7,434 nucleotides of DNA from Chloroflexota bacterium (GTDB lineage Bacteria; Chloroflexota; Anaerolineae; B4-G1), in NCBI GenBank assembly GCA_003648085.1, contig QMOC01000122.1, positions 1 to 7,434 of the forward strand, in the 5' to 3' direction. Numbering within the stretch: the stretch's first letter is position 1; the number at the start of each line of letters is the position of its first letter. Below the pieces are notes generated by a model. It was not told the origin of the DNA and ran no database searches. It was given only the letters and a program-made list of their open reading frames with translations. Below are positions 1 to 7,434 of this stretch, in pieces. The position numbers were made by a program, and so were the translations under genes.

Positions 1-239
1 TGCCTCAGGTCAGCGTAGATGAAATAAAACGGGATCTACTGGCTTATCTTCTACGTGTGGAGGCCGGTGAGACACTGGTCATCGTGAAAGCCGGTAAACC
101 AATGGCAGAACTCAGACCCGTTACTTCGACTTCTAAGCCAATGCGACCTTTTGGATTATGCACGGGAGAGTTTGTCGTACCAGATGGCTTTGACGATCCA
201 CTACCAGAGAATATCATTCAAGAGTTCGAGGGACGATGA
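1..239 (+). CDS. Phd/YefM-family antitoxin, 5' end one base outside the window
   Basis: Antitoxin of a type II toxin-antitoxin pair. Proteins of this family bind and neutralise the partner PIN toxin and repress their own promoter through the N-terminal domain. The reading frame is open from base 3, and bases 1-2 are TG, so the first codon is probably ATG with its first base missing, giving about 79 residues. The GTG at 57 is not the start: it encodes Val20 inside the conserved core (RVEAGE, then VIVKAGKPMAEL, residues 19-38). The first residues, PQVSVDEIKRDL, are a typical Phd N-terminus. The C-terminal tail (GEFVVPDGFDDPLPENI, ending EFEGR) is the type found in antitoxins paired with VapC toxins and is probably the toxin-binding segment. 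It overlaps the toxin by 4 bp (ATGA), so translation is probably coupled. The promoter and operator would lie outside the window. Base composition looks less G+C-rich than the glycosidase genes. Confidence 0.88.
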   Translation, partial: PQVSVDEIKRDLLAYLLRVEAGETLVIVKAGKPMAELRPVTSTSKPMRPFGLCTGEFVVPDGFDDPLPENIIQEFEGR

Positions 240-628
240 GGCTCCTCCTGGATACCCATATTTTCCTCTGGTTCATCAGCGGAGATAAACGCTTGCCGGA
301 GGATATGCGGGATGCCATCCGTGATCTCGATAACGAAGTCTATTTGAGCGTTGTGTCACTGTGGGAAGCAATCGTTAAATACCAACTTGGCAGGCTTTCT
401 CTGCCTCAGCCTCCAGGTATCTACCTACCGATACAACGTCAAAGGCACCGAATAGCCAGTTTGTCCCTCGATGAAGCCAGTGTGTCTCAACTGACTAATC
501 TTCCACCAATCCACCGTGACCCATTCGACCGCATGCTGATCTGTCAGGCGCTGGAACACGGTTTGACTGTCGTAACAGTGGACGTTGCTATCCGTGCCTA
601 CCCTGTCCCCATTCTTGATCGCGCCTAA
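236..628 (+). CDS. vapC: VapC-like PIN-domain ribonuclease toxin
   Basis: A 130-residue protein, normal length for a single PIN domain. PIN toxins are Mg2+-dependent endoribonucleases that cleave tRNA, rRNA or mRNA and stop growth when the antitoxin is lost; the target here cannot be read from sequence. The acidic residues expected of the fold are present: Asp6 in LLDTH, Glu44 in SLWEAIVK, Asp98 in HRDPFDRM (with Asp95 nearby) and Asp116 in VVTVD. The site looks complete and the toxin potentially active. The LLDTHIFLW start and HRDPFDR motif place it in the VapC subgroup that pairs with Phd/YefM-type antitoxins, matching its neighbour. The ATG at 236 overlaps the antitoxin stop as ATGA; a weak GAGG at 228-231 may help, but coupling is the likelier mode of initiation. 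The symbol is given at family level; the family naming of such pairs varies (VapBC versus Phd-VapC). Confidence 0.92.
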   Translation: MRLLLDTHIFLWFISGDKRLPEDMRDAIRDLDNEVYLSVVSLWEAIVKYQLGRLSLPQPPGIYLPIQRQRHRIASLSLDEASVSQLTNLPPIHRDPFDRMLICQALEHGLTVVTVDVAIRAYPVPILDRA

Positions 629-655
629 GGTGCGCTTGCGGTCACCCCGAAGCGG

Positions 656-699
656 TTGCCCGGCCTGCGATGCGCTCCACAACGTGCTGGGCACGCGCT
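656..699 (+). repeat. Direct repeat, copy 1 (38-bp perfect core 662-699)
   Basis: Bases 662-699 are identical to 800-837, offset 138. The six bases before (TTGCCC, 656-661) match 793-798 with one extra base in copy 2. The element includes the small inverted repeat CGTGC-TGG-GCACG. Two copies flanking about 100 bp in an intergenic region suggest a dispersed repeat family or a local duplication. With only two copies and a long, single interval, it is not a CRISPR array. Confidence 0.9.
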
Positions 700-748
700 A
701 GGGGGTTGGATCGCGAGCGGCGCGAAACCACGCGCAAGACGCGAGACA

Positions 749-780
749 TTCGTACCTTTCGTGGCCTTTCGTAGGTTCGC
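749..780 (+). repeat. Short TTCGT block with about 10-bp period
   Basis: TTCGT occurs at 749-753, 758-762 and 768-772, followed by TTCGC at 776-780; the octamer CCTTTCGT is present at 755 and 765. It lies between the two copies of the 38-bp repeat. Function unknown; it may be part of the same dispersed element. Confidence 0.55.
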
Positions 781-792
781 GTTCCAAAGCCT

Positions 793-837
793 TTGCCCTG
801 GCCTGCGATGCGCTCCACAACGTGCTGGGCACGCGCT
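793..837 (+). repeat. Direct repeat, copy 2 (38-bp perfect core 800-837)
   Basis: Second copy of the element at 656-699, same orientation, with one inserted T at 799. It ends 8 bp upstream of the -35 box of the glycosidase promoter, so it could influence that promoter, but nothing in the sequence proves this. Confidence 0.9.
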
Positions 838-845
838 GAGATATG

Positions 846-874
846 TTGACTGGGAGCGTGAGCCGTGCTATACT
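846..874 (+). promoter_or_regulatory. Sigma-70-type promoter with extended -10
   Basis: TTGACT (-35, 846-851) and TATACT (-10, 869-874) are separated by 17 bp, and TGC directly before the -10 box supplies an extended -10. Transcription would begin near 881 and give a leader of roughly 94 bases ahead of the ATG at 975. It is the only strong promoter-like sequence I saw ahead of the two glycosidases and rtcA, all of which could be read from it. Confidence 0.75.
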
Positions 875-928
875 GACGGCTGTGTGAGGTGAGGCTTGAC
901 CAGAGAATCTGAGTCCCTGAGTTTAGAC

Positions 929-954
929 AGGGGCTCGGCGGCTGCCGAGCCCCT
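929..954 (+). terminator. Terminator-like hairpin in the glycosidase leader (possible attenuator)
   Basis: GGGGCTCGGC (930-939) pairs perfectly with GCCGAGCCCC (944-953) around a GGCT loop, plus an A929-T954 closing pair, followed by only three T. It lies downstream of the promoter and 20 bp before the ATG, so it is in the leader of the next gene and not placed as a terminator for the toxin. CCCTG at 915-919 can instead pair with CAGGG at 928-932, which overlaps the left arm of the hairpin; this would be an anti-terminator arrangement. The short T-run makes full termination doubtful; it may instead be an mRNA-stabilising stem. Confidence 0.6.
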
Positions 955-962
955 TTGCCCGT

Positions 963-970
963 AAGGAGGT
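963..970 (+). promoter_or_regulatory. Strong Shine-Dalgarno
   Basis: AAGGAGGT, four bases before the ATG at 975, is an almost ideal match to the 16S rRNA 3' end and fixes the start of the first glycosidase. It begins eight bases after the leader hairpin, so it stays accessible when the hairpin forms. Confidence 0.88.
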
Positions 971-974
971 CACA

Positions 975-2327
975 ATGTCCGGTTTCTCAAATAGCAATCG
1001 AGGGCTGAGCAGTAAACGGTTGTACGTCGCTATCGCTGCCTGGCTCGTTCTCGTCCTCATCGGAGGCTTCTGCACCTGGTACGGTTGGTTTGGCCCCGGC
1101 AATGAAAATCGTCAGCAAGCGGCGGAGGCCACGCCTACCATCGAGACCCCGACGCCCACTGTGGAAGCAGCCGCAGTTCAGCCCACTCTTACGCCGACGG
1201 CTGCCGCTGCGCACCCCACCGCCCCGCCAAAGGAGGGGGAGGGGGAGGAAGAAGAGGTCTTCGGCTATGGCATTGCCGTCCACGGCATCGTGGGTGATGC
1301 GGATTACACAATGGGGCAGGTGGAAAGCCTCGGTCTGGGGTGGGTCAAACAGCAACTACGCTGGGCTCACTTCGAGAGCGGCCCGGGGCAGATGGACTGG
1401 AGCGGCTTCGATTGGGTAGTGGAGGCGGCCAACAAGCGAGGTATCAAGGTCATGTTCAGCGTGGTGGATGCTCCCCAATGGGCACGCCCCTCCTATTCCG
1501 ACGAAAACCCGGAAGGGGCACCCCCGGATGACCTGAGCCTCTTCACCGACTTTCTGGGCCGCCTGGTGGACCGTTACCGGGGCCGCATCCACGCCATCGA
1601 GATATGGAATGAGCAGAATCTTGACCGCGAATGGGACACCGCCGAGGGGGTCAACGCTGAGCGATATGTCGAGATGCTGCGGCTGGCCTATCAGACCATC
1701 AAGAGCCGTGACCCCAACATCATTGTCATCAGCGGCGCGCTTTCACCAGTGGGGGCCACGGCCACCGATCCCAATAACCCATCCCGCATCATCTATGTGG
1801 ACGATTTCGATTACTTCGATCAAATGATCGCGGCTGGCTTCCTGAACTATTGCGACTGCGTCGGTGCGCATCACAATGGGATCAATATGCCGCCCAACGT
1901 GGCATGGGATGAGGGGTACAACGACCCGACGGCACAGTTCCGTGGCCCCTTCGACAATCCTGACCATAGTTGGTCTTTCAAATCCACCTTATGGGGTTAC
2001 CACGACCGCATCGTGGCGGCCGGAAGCGACAAGCCCCTCTGCGTCACAGAGTTCGGCTGGGCCTCGGCCGAGGGATTAGGCGGCTACCCGCCAGGCTTTG
2101 AGTTCGCGTTGGACAACACGCTGGAGGAGCAGGCGCAGTGGGACGTGGAGGCGTTTCAGTTGATGCGCCAGTGGGGTTTCGTGCGGCTGGCCTTCCTCTG
2201 GAACCTGGATTTTGCCAACAAGTGCGGCCGCGACCCCACCGATCCCAACGCCCCCTACAGCCTCCTGGACTTCGATGGCGTCGCCCGCCCGGCCTATGGC
2301 GCCGTCGGCGCGATGGAGAAACCCTGA
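975..2327 (+). CDS. Membrane-anchored clan GH-A glycoside hydrolase-like protein
   Basis: 450 residues, probably an extracellular polysaccharide-acting glycosidase. A short basic N-terminus precedes one hydrophobic segment (about 17-38, YVAIAAWLVLVLIGGF), which would anchor it with the bulk outside. Residues about 51-85 are a Thr/Pro/Ala/Glu stalk, then a Glu run (about 87-94), then a TIM-barrel-like domain from about 96 to the end. Two motifs mark the retaining GH-A clan: WNEQN (Glu213, proposed acid/base at the end of strand 4) and TEFGW (Glu359, proposed nucleophile at strand 7). The beta1 region, GYGIAVHGI, the WVKQQLRW segment, a late FLWNLDF strand and a closing YSLLDFDGVARPAY fit this fold. 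Families GH39 (including PslG-like enzymes) and GH5 are the nearest types I can name; the substrate is unknown. It is first in a likely operon, with a strong promoter, leader hairpin and Shine-Dalgarno, and is followed 11 bp later by a paralogue. Confidence 0.82.
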   Translation: MSGFSNSNRGLSSKRLYVAIAAWLVLVLIGGFCTWYGWFGPGNENRQQAAEATPTIETPTPTVEAAAVQPTLTPTAAAAHPTAPPKEGEGEEEEVFGYGIAVHGIVGDADYTMGQVESLGLGWVKQQLRWAHFESGPGQMDWSGFDWVVEAANKRGIKVMFSVVDAPQWARPSYSDENPEGAPPDDLSLFTDFLGRLVDRYRGRIHAIEIWNEQNLDREWDTAEGVNAERYVEMLRLAYQTIKSRDPNIIVISGALSPVGATATDPNNPSRIIYVDDFDYFDQMIAAGFLNYCDCVGAHHNGINMPPNVAWDEGYNDPTAQFRGPFDNPDHSWSFKSTLWGYHDRIVAAGSDKPLCVTEFGWASAEGLGGYPPGFEFALDNTLEEQAQWDVEAFQLMRQWGFVRLAFLWNLDFANKCGRDPTDPNAPYSLLDFDGVARPAYGAVGAMEKP

Positions 2328-2338
2328 AGCAATGAGCA

Positions 2339-5096
<2,758 letters not shown>

Positions 5097-5107
5097 TGCT
5101 CATTGCT

Positions 5108-6460
5108 TCAGGGTTTCTCCATCGCGCCGACGGCGCCATAGGCCGGGCGGGCGACGCCATCGAAGTCCAGGAGGCTGTAGGGGGCGTTGGGATCGGTGGG
5201 GTCGCGGCCGCACTTGTTGGCAAAATCCAGGTTCCAGAGGAAGGCCAGCCGCACGAAACCCCACTGGCGCATCAACTGAAACGCCTCCACGTCCCACTGC
5301 GCCTGCTCCTCCAGCGTGTTGTCCAACGCGAACTCAAAGCCTGGCGGGTAGCCGCCTAATCCCTCGGCCGAGGCCCAGCCGAACTCTGTGACGCAGAGGG
5401 GCTTGTCGCTTCCGGCCGCCACGATGCGGTCGTGGTAACCCCATAAGGTGGATTTGAAAGACCAACTATGGTCAGGATTGTCGAAGGGGCCACGGAACTG
5501 TGCCGTCGGGTCGTTGTACCCCTCATCCCATGCCACGTTGGGCGGCATATTGATCCCATTGTGATGCGCACCGACGCAGTCGCAATAGTTCAGGAAGCCA
5601 GCCGCGATCATTTGATCGAAGTAATCGAAATCGTCCACATAGATGATGCGGGATGGGTTATTGGGATCGGTGGCCGTGGCCCCCACTGGTGAAAGCGCGC
5701 CGCTGATGACAATGATGTTGGGGTCACGGCTCTTGATGGTCTGATAGGCCAGCCGCAGCATCTCGACATATCGCTCAGCGTTGACCCCCTCGGCGGTGTC
5801 CCATTCGCGGTCAAGATTCTGCTCATTCCATATCTCGATGGCGTGGATGCGGCCCCGGTAACGGTCCACCAGGCGGCCCAGAAAGTCGGTGAAGAGGCTC
5901 AGGTCATCCGGGGGTGCCCCTTCCGGGTTTTCGTCGGAATAGGAGGGGCGTGCCCATTGGGGAGCATCCACCACGCTGAACATGACCTTGATACCTCGCT
6001 TGTTGGCCGCCTCCACTACCCAATCGAAGCCGCTCCAGTCCATCTGCCCCGGGCCGCTCTCGAAGTGAGCCCAGCGTAGTTGCTGTTTGACCCACCCCAG
6101 ACCGAGGCTTTCCACCTGCCCCATTGTGTAATCCGCATCACCCACGATGCCGTGGACGGCAATGCCATAGCCGAAGACCTCTTCTTCCTCCCCCTCCCCC
6201 TCCTTTGGCGGGGCGGTGGGGTGCGCAGCGGCAGCCGTCGGCGTAAGAGTGGGCTGAACTGCGGCTGCTTCCACAGTGGGCGTCGGGGTCTCGATGGTAG
6301 GCGTGGCCTCCGCCGCTTGCTGACGATTTTCATTGCCGGGGCCAAACCAACCGTACCAGGTGCAGAAGCCTCCGATGAGGACGAGAACGAGCCAGGCAGC
6401 GATAGCGACGTACAACCGTTTACTGCTCAGCCCTCGATTGCTATTTGAGAAACCGGACAT
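5108..6460 (-). CDS. Membrane-anchored clan GH-A glycoside hydrolase-like protein, mirror copy
   Basis: Encodes the same 450 residues as 975-2327, with the membrane segment, Thr/Pro stalk, Glu213 in WNEQN and Glu359 in TEFGW all unchanged. It keeps its own promoter, leader hairpin and Shine-Dalgarno as mirror images, so in a real molecule the two operons would converge on the axis. It is probably not an independent gene. Confidence 0.82.
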   Translation of the reverse strand: MSGFSNSNRGLSSKRLYVAIAAWLVLVLIGGFCTWYGWFGPGNENRQQAAEATPTIETPTPTVEAAAVQPTLTPTAAAAHPTAPPKEGEGEEEEVFGYGIAVHGIVGDADYTMGQVESLGLGWVKQQLRWAHFESGPGQMDWSGFDWVVEAANKRGIKVMFSVVDAPQWARPSYSDENPEGAPPDDLSLFTDFLGRLVDRYRGRIHAIEIWNEQNLDREWDTAEGVNAERYVEMLRLAYQTIKSRDPNIIVISGALSPVGATATDPNNPSRIIYVDDFDYFDQMIAAGFLNYCDCVGAHHNGINMPPNVAWDEGYNDPTAQFRGPFDNPDHSWSFKSTLWGYHDRIVAAGSDKPLCVTEFGWASAEGLGGYPPGFEFALDNTLEEQAQWDVEAFQLMRQWGFVRLAFLWNLDFANKCGRDPTDPNAPYSLLDFDGVARPAYGAVGAMEKP

Positions 6461-6464
6461 TGTG

Positions 6465-6472
6465 ACCTCCTT
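6465..6472 (-). promoter_or_regulatory. Shine-Dalgarno, mirror copy
   Basis: Reverse complement of AAGGAGGT at 963-970, four bases from the start codon of the mirrored first glycosidase. Confidence 0.85.
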
Positions 6473-6480
6473 ACGGGCAA

Positions 6481-6506
6481 AGGGGCTCGGCAGCCGCCGA
6501 GCCCCT
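6481..6506 (-). terminator. Leader hairpin, mirror copy
   Basis: Mirror of 929-954. The GC stem is symmetric, so on this strand it again lies between promoter and start codon. Confidence 0.58.
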
Positions 6507-6560
6507 GTCTAAACTCAGGGACTCAGATTCTCTGGTCAAGCCTCACCTCACACAGCCGTC

Positions 6561-6589
6561 AGTATAGCACGGCTCACGCTCCCAGTCAA
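6561..6589 (-). promoter_or_regulatory. Sigma-70-type promoter, mirror copy
   Basis: Mirror of 846-874: -35 TTGACT at 6589-6584, -10 TATACT at 6566-6561, 17-bp spacer, extended -10. Confidence 0.73.
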
Positions 6590-6597
6590 CATATCTC

Positions 6598-6642
6598 AGC
6601 GCGTGCCCAGCACGTTGTGGAGCGCATCGCAGGCCAGGGCAA
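6598..6642 (-). repeat. 38-bp direct repeat copy 2, mirror
   Basis: Reverse complement of 793-837; the identical core is 6598-6635. Confidence 0.88.
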
Positions 6643-6654
6643 AGGCTTTGGAAC

Positions 6655-6686
6655 GCGAACCTACGAAAGGCCACGAAAGGTACGAA
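6655..6686 (-). repeat. TTCGT periodic block, mirror copy
   Basis: Reverse complement of 749-780. Confidence 0.5.
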
Positions 6687-6735
6687 TGTCTCGCGTCTTG
6701 CGCGTGGTTTCGCGCCGCTCGCGATCCAACCCCCT

Positions 6736-6779
6736 AGCGCGTGCCCAGCACGTTGTGGAGCGCATCGCAGGCCGGGCAA
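6736..6779 (-). repeat. 38-bp direct repeat copy 1, mirror
   Basis: Reverse complement of 656-699; the identical core is 6736-6773. The stretch 6590-6806 around it holds no gene, as in the left arm. Confidence 0.88.
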
Positions 6780-6806
6780 CCGCTTCGGGGTGACCGCAAG
6801 CGCACC

Positions 6807-7199
6807 TTAGGCGCGATCAAGAATGGGGACAGGGTAGGCACGGATAGCAACGTCCACTGTTACGACAGTCAAACCGTGTTCCAGCGCCTGACAGATCAGC
6901 ATGCGGTCGAATGGGTCACGGTGGATTGGTGGAAGATTAGTCAGTTGAGACACACTGGCTTCATCGAGGGACAAACTGGCTATTCGGTGCCTTTGACGTT
7001 GTATCGGTAGGTAGATACCTGGAGGCTGAGGCAGAGAAAGCCTGCCAAGTTGGTATTTAACGATTGCTTCCCACAGTGACACAACGCTCAAATAGACTTC
7101 GTTATCGAGATCACGGATGGCATCCCGCATATCCTCCGGCAAGCGTTTATCTCCGCTGATGAACCAGAGGAAAATATGGGTATCCAGGAGGAGCCTCAT
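6807..7199 (-). CDS. vapC: VapC-like PIN-domain toxin, mirror copy
   Basis: The same 130 residues as 236-628 on the opposite strand, with Asp6, Glu44, Asp98 and Asp116 intact. It starts with the ATGA overlap with the mirrored antitoxin. It is probably the same locus read twice. Confidence 0.9.
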   Translation of the reverse strand: MRLLLDTHIFLWFISGDKRLPEDMRDAIRDLDNEVYLSVVSLWEAIVKYQLGRLSLPQPPGIYLPIQRQRHRIASLSLDEASVSQLTNLPPIHRDPFDRMLICQALEHGLTVVTVDVAIRAYPVPILDRA

Positions 7200-7434
7200 C
7201 GTCCCTCGAACTCTTGAATGATATTCTCTGGTAGTGGATCGTCAAAGCCATCTGGTACGACAAACTCTCCCGTGCATAATCCAAAAGGTCGCATTGGCTT
7301 AGAAGTCGAAGTAACGGGTCTGAGTTCTGCCATTGGTTTACCGGCTTTCACGATGACCAGTGTCTCACCGGCCTCCACACGTAGAAGATAAGCCAGTAGA
7401 TCCCGTTTTATTTCATCTACGCTGACCTGAGGCA
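7196..7434 (-). CDS. Phd/YefM-family antitoxin, mirror copy, 5' end one base outside
   Basis: Mirror of 1-239. The open frame begins at 7432 and the two terminal bases are the TG of the missing start codon, so both ends of the window stop at exactly the same base. This agrees with both arms deriving from one molecule or one assembly path. Confidence 0.86.
   Translation of the reverse strand, partial: PQVSVDEIKRDLLAYLLRVEAGETLVIVKAGKPMAELRPVTSTSKPMRPFGLCTGEFVVPDGFDDPLPENIIQEFEGR

Larger units (their letters stand above)
629..845. other. Intergenic region with repeats but no credible gene
   Basis: Between the toxin stop and the promoter of the next operon I see no gene. A 78-codon open frame from 656 is made largely of two translated copies of the same DNA repeat, has no ribosome binding site and runs through the promoter, so I do not call it. 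I see no clear terminator directly after the toxin. The content is the duplicated 38-bp element and a short TTCGT periodic block, listed separately. Confidence 0.7.

Noticed and set aside
656..837. Possible CRISPR array
   Set aside because: There are only two repeat units, the interval is about 100 bp, and no third repeat or cas gene is present.
656..892. 78-codon open frame with a repeated PGLRCAPQRAGHA segment
   Set aside because: The peptide repeat is just the 38-bp DNA repeat translated twice. It lacks a ribosome binding site and runs over the promoter.

Overview
The central fact about this window is its symmetry. Bases 1-3717 and 3718-7434 are reverse complements of each other, with no spacer. 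The axis lies between 3717 and 3718 inside an 8-bp GCGGCCGC. Every gene, repeat and regulatory site therefore appears twice, on opposite strands, at positions related by x' = 7435 - x. I saw no mismatch where I compared the arms, and all long reading frames mirror exactly. Only about 3.7 kb is unique sequence. Because the axis is the exact midpoint, the window is most likely a whole contig. A snap-back (inverted-chimera) or assembly artefact is the most likely explanation, since the axis cuts a conserved gene (rtcA) after about 54 codons.

Unique half, left arm, + strand. (1) 1-628: a type II toxin-antitoxin pair, a Phd/YefM-family antitoxin whose first base lies just outside the window and a VapC-like PIN-domain toxin, overlapping by 4 bp (ATGA). 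This part looks visibly lower in G+C than the rest. (2) 629-974: an intergenic stretch with two copies of a 38-bp direct repeat, a short TTCGT periodic block, a near-consensus promoter with extended -10, a terminator-like hairpin in the leader, and a strong Shine-Dalgarno. (3) 975-2327 and 2339-3523: two adjacent, related, N-terminally anchored or secreted proteins with clan GH-A glycosidase-like TIM-barrel features (WNEQN/WNEPN acid-base motif; TEFGW/LEMGW nucleophile motif). (4) 3555-3717: the first 54 codons of an RNA 3'-terminal phosphate cyclase (RtcA), cut by the axis. Genes 3 and 4 are closely spaced (11 and 31 bp) and could be one transcript from the promoter at 846-874. Three heptanucleotide tandem arrays lie at both gene junctions and inside the second glycosidase.

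Organism: a G+C-rich bacterium. The Thr/Pro/Ala stalk after a single membrane segment, the heptamer arrays, repeated intergenic elements and the Phd/VapC subtype fit Chloroflexota (Anaerolineae-like), probably from a metagenome. This is an inference from style, not a demonstrated assignment.

The glycosidase-like pair probably acts on polysaccharide outside the membrane. The toxin-antitoxin pair is an independent module, and no functional link between rtcA and the glycosidases is evident. I found no convincing new biological system. The most striking structure, the giant palindrome, should be treated as an artefact until reads prove otherwise.
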